Part shown: positions 40,567 to 49,503 of the stretch, in pieces
How the letters are laid out: every line of letters starts with the position of its first letter
Numbering within the stretch: the first letter of the stretch is position 1
Assembly (NCBI RefSeq): GCF_900115775.1
Contig: NZ_FOXS01000006.1
Span: 62,001-126,000 of the forward strand
Length of the DNA: 64,000 bases
Reading direction: 5' to 3'
From: Hymenobacter arizonensis
GTDB taxonomy: Bacteria > Bacteroidota > Bacteroidia > Cytophagales > Hymenobacteraceae
Made by a program: the position numbers and the translations under genes
The notes under the pieces: generated by a model
Told to the model about the DNA's origin: nothing
The model's database searches: none
The model's input: only the letters and a program-made list of their open reading frames with translations

Positions 40567-40917
40567 CTAGCCTTTCAGCTGGCCGGCGGCCGAGCTCAGG
40601 GCCTGGCCCAACTGGCGCAGCTTGTCCTGGGCATCGGGCGTGGCCGAGTCAGCGGCTTTGCTGGTGTGCTCGCCGAGGGTGCTTAGGCTTTGGGCCAGCG
40701 CGCCGGTGTCGGAAGCGCCGCTGCCCAGGGCATCGTGCAGGTTCTGCAGCTCCGAGCTGATTCCCGAAAATTGTGGGTTGCCTTGCAGGGTTTTAATCCA
40801 GCCCGCAATGTTGGGGCCGGCCGCGCCGGCCGCATTGGCCAAACCGCCTTGCAGGGCATTGAGGGTGGCGTCGAGCTGGCTGGTGCCTTGGCTGCTCTGC
40901 GATTGGGAATTGTCCAT
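40567..40917 (-). CDS. Small helical protein, paralog C of three
   Basis: 116 residues from ATG 40917 (MDNSQSQSSQGTSQLDATLN). Core: NIAGWIKTLQGNPQFSGISS, then ELQNLHDALGSGASDTGALA, then QSLSTLGEHTSKAADSATPD and KLRQLGQALSSAAGQLKG. The Ser/Gln-rich start is specific to this copy. It is the most regular of the three paralogs and lies first in the cluster in transcription order. No signal peptide, no recognised family. A 13-residue upstream extension to 40956 is not favoured because it lacks similarity to the other copies. Confidence 0.75.
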   Translation of the reverse strand: MDNSQSQSSQGTSQLDATLNALQGGLANAAGAAGPNIAGWIKTLQGNPQFSGISSELQNLHDALGSGASDTGALAQSLSTLGEHTSKAADSATPDAQDKLRQLGQALSSAAGQLKG

Positions 40918-41095
40918 GGTAGTCAAGTTTAAAATTGTGGAAGTATGGGTTAGCAACCCGCTCCGGCTACACTTGTTAACTTACGGACGTACAATATTTT
41001 GGCTTTTTTATTTAACGAAAAATTAACCAAACTTTTCGGGTATGCAGGAGTTCTGCAGCGCGCAGCTTAGCTCAACCGCACAATGGCGGGAAACG

Positions 41096-41127
41096 CAAAC
41101 GGCCCCGATGAAAACCGGAGCCGTTTG
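41096..41127. terminator. Hairpin, possible terminator
   Basis: Stem CAAACGGC(C)CCG / CGG(A)GCCGTTTG with an A-rich loop. It lies more than 200 bases from the M3 peptidase stop, so the gene it serves is unclear. Confidence 0.4.
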
Positions 41128-41204
41128 TATTTGAATCAGCTTCTTGGCTGACCGCTCGAAACTTACTTCAAGAAGGCCGTCCCGTCATACGGAGCGGAAA
41201 GTCC

Positions 41205-41298
41205 GTCATGCCGAGCGGAGCCGAGGCATCTCGCGTGCGGCAGTAACTCAATCGTAGCAACGAAGCGAGCGAGGTGCCTCGGCTCCGTTCGGCATGAC
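41205..41298. repeat. Dispersed inverted repeat (GTCATGCCGAGC family)
   Basis: Arms 41205-41235 and 41269-41298: GTCATGCCGAGCGGAGCCGA on the left and TCGGCTCCGTTCGGCATGAC on the right, two mismatches. Same family as 23854-23947 and 63329-63412. Confidence 0.8.
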
Positions 41299-41327
41299 AA
41301 TTTTATTTTACACCTAATTGAGTTGGC

Positions 41328-43580
41328 TTAGCTCTTTTTGCCTGTTGCCTTTTTCACTGGCTTGGCGGGAGCAGCACTGGCTTTCTTGGCGGTCATCGGG
41401 AAGCCTCGCTCCTTCATCAGCGCGTCGATTTTGGGGTCGCGGCCGCGGAAGTTGCGGTAGGCCTGGGCCGGGTCCACGGTGTTGCCGATGGAGAAGATGT
41501 TCCTGGTCAGGCGCTGGCCCACGGCTTTGTCGTAGGGACCGCCGGCTTCGGTGAAGGCGCTGTAGGCATCGGCCGCCAGCACTACCGACCACAGGTAGCT
41601 ATAGTAGCCCGCCGAATAGCCGTCAGACGAGAAGACGTGCGAGAACTGCGGCGTGCGGTGGCGCATCACAATTTCGCGGGGCATGCCGAGCTGGGCCAGG
41701 GTTTCGCGCTCAAACTTATCGGCGTCGATTTTCTGGTCGCCGGCCAGGTGCAGCTTCATGTCGATGAGGGCGCTGGCCAGGAATTCGGTGGTGGCAAAGC
41801 CCTCATTGAACGTCGAAGCCTTCTCGATGCGGTCGACCAGCGCCTGCGGTATGGGCTTGCCAGTCTGGTAATGCACCGCAAACTTTTGCAGCACTTGGGG
41901 CGTGGGCAGCCAGTTTTCGAGCACCTGCGAGGGGAATTCCACGTAGTCGCGCACGACGCTGGTGCCGGAAAGCGACGGGTAGGTCACGTTCGACGACAGG
42001 CCGTGCAGGGCGTGGCCGAACTCGTGAAACAGCGTGGTGGCGTCGGTCCAGGAGATGAGCGTGGGCTCGCCTTCCTTGCCTTTCACGAAGTTGGAATTGT
42101 TAGAAACAATGGTTGTCACGGGCTTGCCGTCCATGCGCTCCTGGTTGCGGTAGGCATTCATCCAGGCGCCGGAGCGCTTGCCGGGCCGGGCGTAGGGGTC
42201 GAAGTACCACAGGCCCACGTGCTGGCCGGTGGTCTTGTCCTTCACCTCCCACACCTTCACGTCGGGGTGGTACACGGGCACGCTGGTGATGGGGCTGAAG
42301 TTGAAGTTGAACAGCTCGCCGGCCACCCAGAACATGCCTTCGCGCATCTTGTCGAGCTGCAGGTACTGCTTCACCTCGTTCTGGTCGAGGTCGTAGCGGG
42401 CTTTGCGCACTTTCTCGGCGTAGTAGCGGTAGTCCCAGGGCTCGATTTTGAAATCGGCGCCGGCGCCTTCTTTGCGGGCCAGGGCCTGCATGTCGGCTAC
42501 TTCTTCCTTCACGCGGGCCACGGCGGGCGTCCACACCTGCTCCATCAGTTTCATGGCGGCCTCGGGCGTTTTGGCCATGGTGTTGTCGAGGCGCCAGTGG
42601 GCGTGGGTTTTGTAGCCCAGCAGTTTGGCGCGCTCGGCCCGCAGCTGCAGAATGTCAGTGATAATGGCGTTGTTGTCGTGCGCGCCGCCGTTATCGCCGC
42701 GGTTGTAGTACATGCGCCAGGCCTTCTCACGCAGCTTGCGCTGGTCGGAGTAAGTCAGGAACGGCTCGATGCTGGAGCGGGTGTTGGTGATGGCGCCGGC
42801 TCCAGTCAGTTTGCGCGAGGCTACCGCGGCGGCGGCATCGGCTTGCAGCGAGGCGGGCAGGCCCGCCAGGTCAGCGGTGGTTTTCAGCACCAGCACCGAG
42901 TCGGTTTCATCGGCCAGCACGTTCTGGCTGAACTTGGTGAACAGGCCCGCCAGCTGCTGGTTGATTTCCGACAACCGCGTTTTGGCTTTGGCGTCGAGCT
43001 TGGCGCCGGCGCGCACCAGGTTGTTGTAGTACAGCCAGGAGAGGCGTTGCTGCTCGGGCGTGAGCTTCTGCTTTTCGGGCGAGTTGTACACCGCCTCCAC
43101 GCGCTTAAACAGAGCTTCGTTCTGGTTAATCTTATCGGAAAAAGCAGCCATGCGCGGCGACATCTCGCGCTCAATGGCCTGAACTTCGGGGCTGCTCAGC
43201 GTGCCCGACCAGATGCCGTACACCGTCCGGGTTTCATCGAGCCGCTGGCCGGCCCGCTCCAGCGCAACGATGGTGTTTTCAAAGGTGGCCGCCTCCTTGT
43301 TGTTGGCAATGGCATCGATTTCGCGCAGGTTTTCGGCCATGGCCGCTTCCAAAGCCGGCTTGAACTGGTTTACCTGCACCTTGTCGAAGGGCGGCACGCC
43401 GCCGTAGGGGCCAGCCCAGGACGCTAGCAGCGGATTGGAGTTGGCTGAAGCAGTGGCCGCGTTCCCGGCCGGGCTGTTTTGGGCGTGGCTTGGCGTTGCG
43501 GTCATGGTTGCAGCAAGGCTAAGGGTGATAAAAGCACTGGACAAGACAATTTTGCCAGCGGAAAACTTGGGTTGAGACAT
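41328..43580 (-). CDS. M3 family metallopeptidase (peptidyl-dipeptidase/oligopeptidase), exported
   Basis: 750-residue zinc peptidase of the M3 family (Dcp/oligopeptidase A group) that degrades short peptides. ATG 43580 gives an export signal (AFITLSLAATMTATPSHAQN, cleavage near residue 35). The long helical N-terminal half includes FENTIVALERAGQRLDETR. The zinc motif is HEFGHALH (about 518-525), with the third ligand Glu in STFNEGFATTEFLASAL, and the substrate-binding Tyr region in FSSDGYSAGYYSYLW. It carries a Lys/Ala-rich tail (AKKASAAPAKPVKKATGKKS). The extension to 43742 runs into the repeat 43656-43770 and is rejected. With the S9, M28 and M20 enzymes it makes this window peptidase-rich. 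Confidence 0.93.
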   Translation of the reverse strand: MSQPKFSAGKIVLSSAFITLSLAATMTATPSHAQNSPAGNAATASANSNPLLASWAGPYGGVPPFDKVQVNQFKPALEAAMAENLREIDAIANNKEAATFENTIVALERAGQRLDETRTVYGIWSGTLSSPEVQAIEREMSPRMAAFSDKINQNEALFKRVEAVYNSPEKQKLTPEQQRLSWLYYNNLVRAGAKLDAKAKTRLSEINQQLAGLFTKFSQNVLADETDSVLVLKTTADLAGLPASLQADAAAAVASRKLTGAGAITNTRSSIEPFLTYSDQRKLREKAWRMYYNRGDNGGAHDNNAIITDILQLRAERAKLLGYKTHAHWRLDNTMAKTPEAAMKLMEQVWTPAVARVKEEVADMQALARKEGAGADFKIEPWDYRYYAEKVRKARYDLDQNEVKQYLQLDKMREGMFWVAGELFNFNFSPITSVPVYHPDVKVWEVKDKTTGQHVGLWYFDPYARPGKRSGAWMNAYRNQERMDGKPVTTIVSNNSNFVKGKEGEPTLISWTDATTLFHEFGHALHGLSSNVTYPSLSGTSVVRDYVEFPSQVLENWLPTPQVLQKFAVHYQTGKPIPQALVDRIEKASTFNEGFATTEFLASALIDMKLHLAGDQKIDADKFERETLAQLGMPREIVMRHRTPQFSHVFSSDGYSAGYYSYLWSVVLAADAYSAFTEAGGPYDKAVGQRLTRNIFSIGNTVDPAQAYRNFRGRDPKIDALMKERGFPMTAKKASAAPAKPVKKATGKKS

Positions 43581-43655
43581 GCGCAGTTTTCTGAAGTGGG
43601 AATTCAATGGTGTGACAAAGATTTGCTGATTTTCGCGAAGTAGCCGTTGGCATGA

Positions 43656-43770
43656 TGTAGAGACGCGACACTTGGCTACGCCGACCTTCGGTTCGCGTCT
43701 CGGCGTCCGCGCCTTTAGATAATCGTTCACGGTACCGTTCAACGACGAGACGCAATTATGCGTCTCTACA
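43656..43770. repeat. Inverted repeat with TGTAGAGACGC ends
   Basis: Ends are TGTAGAGACGC (43656-43666) and GCGTCTCTACA (43760-43770). A perfect sub-palindrome, GAGACGCA-ATTA-TGCGTCTC, lies at 43747-43766. A different family from the GTCATGC repeats. Confidence 0.7.
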
Positions 43771-43808
43771 TAGTGCGAATCGCCTCACAAGCAGTCGCAG
43801 GCCAGTAG

Positions 43809-44882
43809 TTAGTTCCCGGGCTCCTCGGTGGGCTGCAGCTCCTGCACGTTGGGGTGCTGGTAATTCATTACAATGACCGAGAATGGATGGGGCTCGCCCT
43901 CGCGCTTTTCGATGCGGATGGCGCCGGCTTCGCGCAGCTTGTTTAGCTGGTCGCGGCGCTCATAATCGGTCAGTTCGGGCAGCTCATCGGCGAGCAGGCG
44001 CATGAAGGGCCCCAGCCACAGCTCGCGCACGCGGCGCTGCTGTTTGGCTTCGAGCTTCTGAAACTCCTTGAGCATGAAGGCCAGCGCTCGAAGCTCGGTA
44101 TCTTGAGCAAGGCGCTGGCTGGGGGCGAAATCGGTCACTTCGTCGGGCGGGCGGGACGTGGTGGGCCGCCCTGAGGCCGGCACAACGGGGCGCGACGCGC
44201 TGCCGGAAGCTTCTGAATCCGTGATTTCTTCTTTGCCAGCACCCTCCGCAGCGGAAGCAGCGCGCCCGGCTTGGGCACCAAACGAAGCGAGGCTTTGCTC
44301 GCGCTGGCGGCGCTGGTCGGCGTTGGCACGGGGGCGGTCGGAGCGGCGCTTTTCCAGCTGGGCCACGCTTTCGGGGGCCAGCAGGTCGCGGGCATCAAGG
44401 AAATTTTCGGCGCCGATGTTCTGGAGCAAATCGCCGGAAACTGATTCGCGGAAGCCCGCCACCAGCACCTGCCGGGCCTGGCGGCGCAGGTGCTGCAGCA
44501 GCGGAATGTAGTCGCGGTCGCCGGCCACCAGCACGAAGGTGCCGATGTCGGGCCGGGTGTACATCACCTCCAGTGCGTCGATGCAGAGCTGCATGTCGGC
44601 GGCGTTTTTGTGGTCGGTGCCCAGCACGTTGCGAGTGCTCACGCCCATGAGGTAGAGGGCGCCCTGGGGCGCGGTGGCCAGGCGCTCGAAGTCGGCGTAG
44701 GCGTAACTGATTAAGGAATCGAGGCCCTTTTCGTGGAGCTGCTTGCGCAGCGTGCCCACAATGTCGAGCACGTAGTCGTTGAGTTCGGGCGGGTCCTGGA
44801 AGTGGTTTTTCAGGAAATAATAGATATTCTCGAAATCAATGAAAATAGCCGCGTACGGCGAGGCAAGAGACTTGGGCGACAT
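43809..44882 (-). CDS. NYN domain (LabA/PIN-like) predicted nuclease
   Basis: 357 residues from ATG 44882. Residues about 8-165 form a NYN domain: acidic residues in AIFIDFENIYYFL, HKNAADMQLCIDALEV and FVLVAGDRDYIPLLQHLRR match the PIN-like active site, and VAGFRESVSGDLLQ and ENFLDARDL complete it. A polar linker (170-270) then a winged-helix-like C-terminal part resembling an OST-HTH/LOTUS domain (FMRLLADELPELTDYERRDQ, then LREAGAIRIEKREG). The expected role is RNA cleavage or RNA-linked regulation in the cytoplasm. It diverges from the GH31 gene at 45016. Confidence 0.88.
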   Translation of the reverse strand: MSPKSLASPYAAIFIDFENIYYFLKNHFQDPPELNDYVLDIVGTLRKQLHEKGLDSLISYAYADFERLATAPQGALYLMGVSTRNVLGTDHKNAADMQLCIDALEVMYTRPDIGTFVLVAGDRDYIPLLQHLRRQARQVLVAGFRESVSGDLLQNIGAENFLDARDLLAPESVAQLEKRRSDRPRANADQRRQREQSLASFGAQAGRAASAAEGAGKEEITDSEASGSASRPVVPASGRPTTSRPPDEVTDFAPSQRLAQDTELRALAFMLKEFQKLEAKQQRRVRELWLGPFMRLLADELPELTDYERRDQLNKLREAGAIRIEKREGEPHPFSVIVMNYQHPNVQELQPTEEPGN

Positions 44883-45015
44883 GAAACAAACGTAATTAGA
44901 TTGCACGGAGGGCCTAAAAGCAGCCCTTGTTCCCGATGGTTTACGAGCAGCAGAGGCTATTCGCTGTCTACCTGGTGGGCCGTAACTTGCCGCCTCCCGC
45001 CCTTTTCTGCGTTTA

Positions 45016-48000
45016 ATGAACTCACCGGCCCGTTTTCAAAGTATTTTCCTGGTGTTGTCGGGCCTGCTGGCGCTGGCCCCCGCGCCCGCTGCCCACGCCC
45101 AGCGCGTGGCCGATGGCGCCCCAGCTACTGACCCGTTTAAGAAGCGCGTGGTGCCGGCGCGGGCAGTGCCGGGCGGGCGGTATAAGTCGCACCAAGTCAT
45201 TAGAAACGTTGACCTGAAAGCGTACGAAACACGTATTTCATTGGATATTAAAGCTACTGACGGCAGCCATCAACTCATTCAAGCCTGGGCACCAGGGGTA
45301 GTTAAAATAACTTACTACCCCCCCGGGAAAACTCCTGTGGCCGTTTCGTCAGTTAGCGTGCCACAAGGACAGGAGGCGGTACATTATGAGACGCATTGCA
45401 ACCGTGGTTGCGATGGGCCACCCTATCGTGAAGACGTTAAAAAGTATGGAAATGACATCTGCTCGGGGGTTTATAATCTTTCCGACCATGTGCAGTTTAT
45501 CATTAATTGTCAATCAATCAGAATTAACAAAAAAACGCTAGCTGTTACCGTTGAAGACAATCTTTCAAAAGAAGTCGAAAGTGGTAGCGCAACCATCGGC
45601 ATTATCCGCCGTGAGCCTCAGAGTCCAACGGCTTTAACTGTTGGAAATACGGCCGTGCGCTTCCACCTCGCGCCGAGCGAACGGCTGTACGGCACCGGCT
45701 CCCGCGCCCTGCCCGTAGACCGGCGCGGCTACCGCCTCGAACTCTACAACCAGGCCCACTACGGCTCCCAGAACAACGAGCCTAACCTCAACATCACCCT
45801 GCCCACGGTGCTCAGCAGCCGGGGCTACATGCTGTTCTTCGACCACCACGCGCCCGGCTACCTCGACCTGGGCAAAACCGATAAAAACGTACTGGAATAT
45901 GGTGGCGAGGGTCTGACTTCGCTCAGCTATTTCGTAATAACGGGTCGCAGCCAAGCCGAAATCCTGGAGCGCTACACCGCCCTCACCGGGCGCCAGCCGC
46001 TGCCGCCACGCTGGGCGCTGGGGCTCATTCAGAGCCGCTTCGGCTACAAAACCGATACTGAAATGCAGAACGTGGCCAGCCGCATGCGCCGCGAAAACTT
46101 CCCGCTCGATGCGCTGGTGCTGGATTTGTACTGGTTTGGAGGCACCACCCGGCAGGGCGATTTCACCTGGGCGCCGCGCCAGTTTCCCGACCCGGCTGGC
46201 ATGATGAGCAGCCTGAAGCAGCAGGGCATCAAGACCATTCTGATTTCAGAGCCATACGTCATGCGCACCTCGCGCAACGACAGCCTCGTGCGCACCCAGG
46301 GCCTGGTGGGCACCACCGCAGCGGGCAAGCCGTTCACGGTGGCTTCGTTCTGGGCCGGGCCGGCCAGTATCCTCGACGTATTCAAGCCCAAAACCCGCAC
46401 CTGGATGTGGGCCCAATACAAGCGCCTGCATGACCAGGGTGCGGCCGGCTGGTGGAGCGACCTCGGCGAGCCCGAAAACCACCCTGATTCCATGCGCCAT
46501 GTGAACGGAACCGCCCGGGCCGTGCACAACGCCTACGGCCAAGTGTGGGCCAGCATTTTCCAGGACAACTACGCGAAGGAATACCCCGATGAGCGGGTGT
46601 TCAACCTGGCCCGCTCGGGCTGGGCGGGCATGCAGCGCAACTCGGTATTTCCGTGGTCGGGCGACATTCAGCGCTCCTGGAGTGGCTATCAGGCCCAGAT
46701 TCCGGTGATGGTGGGCATGGGCCAGGGGGGAGTGGGCTACATGCACTCCGATGCCGGCGGCTTCTGCGTGGGCGGCATCGACAGCGAACTATACACCCGC
46801 TGGCTGCAGATGGCCAGCCTCTGTCCCATCCTGCGCCCCCACGGCGAGGGCGTGCCGCCCGAGCCGTACTACTATCCCGAACCTTACAAAAGCAGCGTGC
46901 GCAACGCGGTGCAGCTGCGGTATCAGCTGCTGCCGTATTTGTACACGTTGGCCTGGCAGAATACGACAACCGGTGCGCCTTTGGCCCGGAGCACTGACTT
47001 TGACGACGCTTTCGTAAAGGATTATATAGACAATATGCAAGCGAACGCATTTCCTATATCTGAACCAATAACGCTATCGAAGGAGGAAAAAGAGGCTGGT
47101 TTTACTGAGAAGGATATAGATTCAAATTGGGGCAGCCCCAGTGCTGATAAGAGGTACTGGAATCCTAGAACTCAATTACCGCTGAGTACGTCCGAAGCCA
47201 AACGCTTGGCTAATGCTAACGACCAATACCTGCTCGGCCCCAACCTGCTGGTGGCGCCCGTGCTTCACCCCAGCCAGCGGCGGCGCAATGTGGAGCTGCC
47301 CTGGGGCAACTGGATAGATTTCTACTCCAACCAAACCTACCCCGGCGGGCGCAACGTGGGCGTGACCGCGCCGCTGGCCCATACGCCGCTACTGGTGCGC
47401 GCGGGTGCCTTCCTACCCATGACGGCCTACCGGCCCAGCACCGCCCAATACCGGCCCGATACGCTTCTGCTACGCTATTACCCCGACCCCATTAGTTCGA
47501 AATCAGAGTTCACGATGTACGACGATGATGGCCACTCGGCCCGCGCTCTGGAGCAAAAGCAGTACGAGACGCTGACCATGAGCGGCACCTACACCCCCAC
47601 CCAAACCGATGTGGTGTTGAGCAGCAAGGGTAGCTACACCGGGCAGCCAACCTCGCGGCGGGTGCACCTGCTGGTGCAGCGGGTAGCGGCGCCACCCACC
47701 GCCATTTATCTGGACAATGAGATGGCCCCGGCCGAGGCAGCCAGTTACAACGCTGCCCGGCAAGAGCTGACCATTCAGTTCACAATGAAGGCCGCCGCAG
47801 CAGTAAGCCTGCGCGGCCTGAGAATCGTCGGGGAGTCTGCTGCTGGCCACGACCCCGAAACGTTTACCCTGGAAGCGCCCGACAACCGCTCATTCGGCCC
47901 CCGCGGCACTACCCTACGTTACACCCGCCACACCATGGGCGCGGCCCCGGCGCAGCTGATTATCCGCAACGCACAAGGCGGCCTTGTGCGCTCGTTTGAG

Positions 48001-48129
48001 CTCGATGCCGCCTCCGGCCCCCACGGGCTGCAGTGGGACGGGCTTGACGAGCAGGGCCGGGCCGTAGCACCTGGCGTGTACACGGCCCAAGCCGGCGAGC
48101 AGCACCAGCGACTTATTGTAACCCAATAA
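45016..48129 (+). CDS. Exported GH31 alpha-glucosidase/xylosidase-like enzyme with AT-rich segments
   Basis: 1037-residue GH31 enzyme. Signal peptide (LVLSGLLALAPAPAAHAQR). Order: N-terminal beta-sandwich (about 55-235), GH31 barrel with YKTDTEMQNVASRMRRENFP, the nucleophile Asp482 in WWSDLGEPENHP, an acid/base region RSGWAGMQRNSVFPWSGD, GYMHSDAGGF, distal beta domains, and a FlgD-like C-terminal domain (HGLQWDGLDEQGRAVAPGVY). Two segments stand out by AT-rich composition and use of ATA, AGA and AGG codons: about 45186-45645 (residues 57-210, with several cysteines) and about 47000-47220 (residues 661-735). The second is an extra stretch inside the barrel just before DQYLLGPNLLVAPV. It is followed 10 bases later by a GNAT gene. 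Confidence 0.9.
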   Translation: MNSPARFQSIFLVLSGLLALAPAPAAHAQRVADGAPATDPFKKRVVPARAVPGGRYKSHQVIRNVDLKAYETRISLDIKATDGSHQLIQAWAPGVVKITYYPPGKTPVAVSSVSVPQGQEAVHYETHCNRGCDGPPYREDVKKYGNDICSGVYNLSDHVQFIINCQSIRINKKTLAVTVEDNLSKEVESGSATIGIIRREPQSPTALTVGNTAVRFHLAPSERLYGTGSRALPVDRRGYRLELYNQAHYGSQNNEPNLNITLPTVLSSRGYMLFFDHHAPGYLDLGKTDKNVLEYGGEGLTSLSYFVITGRSQAEILERYTALTGRQPLPPRWALGLIQSRFGYKTDTEMQNVASRMRRENFPLDALVLDLYWFGGTTRQGDFTWAPRQFPDPAGMMSSLKQQGIKTILISEPYVMRTSRNDSLVRTQGLVGTTAAGKPFTVASFWAGPASILDVFKPKTRTWMWAQYKRLHDQGAAGWWSDLGEPENHPDSMRHVNGTARAVHNAYGQVWASIFQDNYAKEYPDERVFNLARSGWAGMQRNSVFPWSGDIQRSWSGYQAQIPVMVGMGQGGVGYMHSDAGGFCVGGIDSELYTRWLQMASLCPILRPHGEGVPPEPYYYPEPYKSSVRNAVQLRYQLLPYLYTLAWQNTTTGAPLARSTDFDDAFVKDYIDNMQANAFPISEPITLSKEEKEAGFTEKDIDSNWGSPSADKRYWNPRTQLPLSTSEAKRLANANDQYLLGPNLLVAPVLHPSQRRRNVELPWGNWIDFYSNQTYPGGRNVGVTAPLAHTPLLVRAGAFLPMTAYRPSTAQYRPDTLLLRYYPDPISSKSEFTMYDDDGHSARALEQKQYETLTMSGTYTPTQTDVVLSSKGSYTGQPTSRRVHLLVQRVAAPPTAIYLDNEMAPAEAASYNAARQELTIQFTMKAAAAVSLRGLRIVGESAAGHDPETFTLEAPDNRSFGPRGTTLRYTRHTMGAAPAQLIIRNAQGGLVRSFELDAASGPHGLQWDGLDEQGRAVAPGVYTAQAGEQHQRLIVTQ

Positions 48130-48139
48130 CTTAGAATTA

Positions 48140-48685
48140 ATGCAGCCTTTCGAAAGCGCCCGCCTCCGGTTTCGCCCCTTGCACGAAGACGACACGCCCG
48201 GCATGTTTGAGCTGGATTCGGACCCTGCCGTGCACCGCTACCTGGGCGGCATTGGGGGCCAAATGGTCACCGAGTCGGCCCAGAGCCTGGAGGTTATCCG
48301 CTACGTGCAGGCCCAGTACGTGAACGGCGGCATTGGCCGCTGGGCCGTGACGCTGCGCACGACCGGCGAATTCATGGGTTGGGCCGGGCTCAAAAAGGTA
48401 GCCGGCCCCATAAACGGCCACCACGATTTCTACGATTTGGGCTACCGCTTTATTCCCCGCTATTGGGACCAAGGCTACGGCTTCGAGGCCGCGCAGGCCT
48501 GGCTCAATTACGGCTTTCAGCACCTGGCGCTGCCCCGCATCAGCGGGTACGCCGATGCGGAGAACGCCGGCTCGTGCCGCATTCTGGAGAAAATAGGTTT
48601 GCGGCGCGCCAATGAGTTTGTGGAAGCGGGCGTGCGCTGCGTGTGGTTTGAGGCCGATAACTTAACGCCTCCCAAGGTCGGCTAA
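48140..48685 (+). CDS. GNAT family N-acetyltransferase (RimJ/RimL type)
   Basis: 181-residue acetyltransferase using acetyl-CoA. Typical order: ESARLRFRPLHEDDTPGMFE, MGWAGLKKVAGPINGHHDF, then YDLGYRFIPRYWDQGYGFEA with the acetyl-CoA loop (usual RxxGxG replaced by QGYGFEA), ISGYADAENAGSCRILEKIG and the closing strand. RimJ/RimL-type enzymes acetylate ribosomal proteins, antibiotics or small molecules; the acceptor here is unknown. It begins 10 bases after the GH31 gene and is probably cotranscribed with it. Confidence 0.88.
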   Translation: MQPFESARLRFRPLHEDDTPGMFELDSDPAVHRYLGGIGGQMVTESAQSLEVIRYVQAQYVNGGIGRWAVTLRTTGEFMGWAGLKKVAGPINGHHDFYDLGYRFIPRYWDQGYGFEAAQAWLNYGFQHLALPRISGYADAENAGSCRILEKIGLRRANEFVEAGVRCVWFEADNLTPPKVG

Positions 48686-48704
48686 CAGACTACCTGCAAA
48701 TCTC

Positions 48705-49412
48705 TTAACGATTCGGAAGCGCTTCCGGAGCCTCTGCGTGCGGCTCATTAACCAACCCGTTGATGCGCGCCGTAAGCAAGTGCACGCCGCTCACCCAACC
48801 CGTGGCACTTAGCCAGCCCCCCAGCACGTCGGACGGGTAATGCACGCCCAAATACATGCGCGACCAACCCACGCCCAGGGCAAAAAGCGGCCCCAGCACC
48901 CAGAGTGCCCAATGCCCCTTGAAATGCCACAGCAGAAATGTCACCGCCACCGCCATGGCAGCCGTGTCCATGGCATGGCCGCTGGGAAAGCTGTAGGTGA
49001 GCGCCGGCTTGATGCTGACCCATAAGTCGGGACGGGGGCGGGCGAAGGACGCTTTCAGCACCTGGGTGAGCACCATGCTGCCGCCCACAGACGCGACAAA
49101 AATCCAGGCCTGCGTGCCGTGCCGCCGGAGCAGCAGCCCGCCGGCAATCAGGACGCCGAGCGCAATCATGGGGCCGGAGTCGCCGATATTGGCCAAAGCC
49201 ACGGCCAGCCTGTCTTGCTCGGGCGAGGCATTGCTGTAGAGCAAGCGCAGCACGGTTTTATCCCGAACGAAGCCGCCATCGGTCCACACTTTCTGCGCCA
49301 GATACACAAACCCCGCCCACGGCAAGACGAACCCCACCAGCACCACTGCCAATAATTTCTCGCGCCGCCCCAGGCCCTCGCGCACGTTGTTCCAAGACCA
49401 ATTAACTGACAT
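48705..49412 (-). CDS. PAP2 family membrane phosphatase
   Basis: 235-residue phosphatidic-acid-phosphatase-type (PAP2) enzyme, likely acting on polyprenyl pyrophosphate or lipid phosphates at the inner membrane. All three motifs are present: KASFARPRPDLW, FPSGHAMD and SRMYLGVHYPSDVLGG. Five to six hydrophobic helices, first about residues 20-40. It converges with the GNAT gene and diverges from the region that leads to YceI. Confidence 0.92.
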   Translation of the reverse strand: MSVNWSWNNVREGLGRREKLLAVVLVGFVLPWAGFVYLAQKVWTDGGFVRDKTVLRLLYSNASPEQDRLAVALANIGDSGPMIALGVLIAGGLLLRRHGTQAWIFVASVGGSMVLTQVLKASFARPRPDLWVSIKPALTYSFPSGHAMDTAAMAVAVTFLLWHFKGHWALWVLGPLFALGVGWSRMYLGVHYPSDVLGGWLSATGWVSGVHLLTARINGLVNEPHAEAPEALPNR

Positions 49413-49503
49413 AGCGAACGGATGAGGTGCAACTACTCGATTGCCAACCTGCTACTCCTGTACGCGTGCGGCCCCGTGGCGTTTGCCCCAGCCATTGCGG
49501 TGC

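Larger units (their letters stand above)
40918..41327. other. Gene-free stretch with repeat
   Basis: No supported gene. It holds the likely promoter of paralog C on the left, a hairpin at 41096-41127 (CAAACGGC / GCCGTTTG) and the dispersed inverted repeat 41205-41298. Confidence 0.6.
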
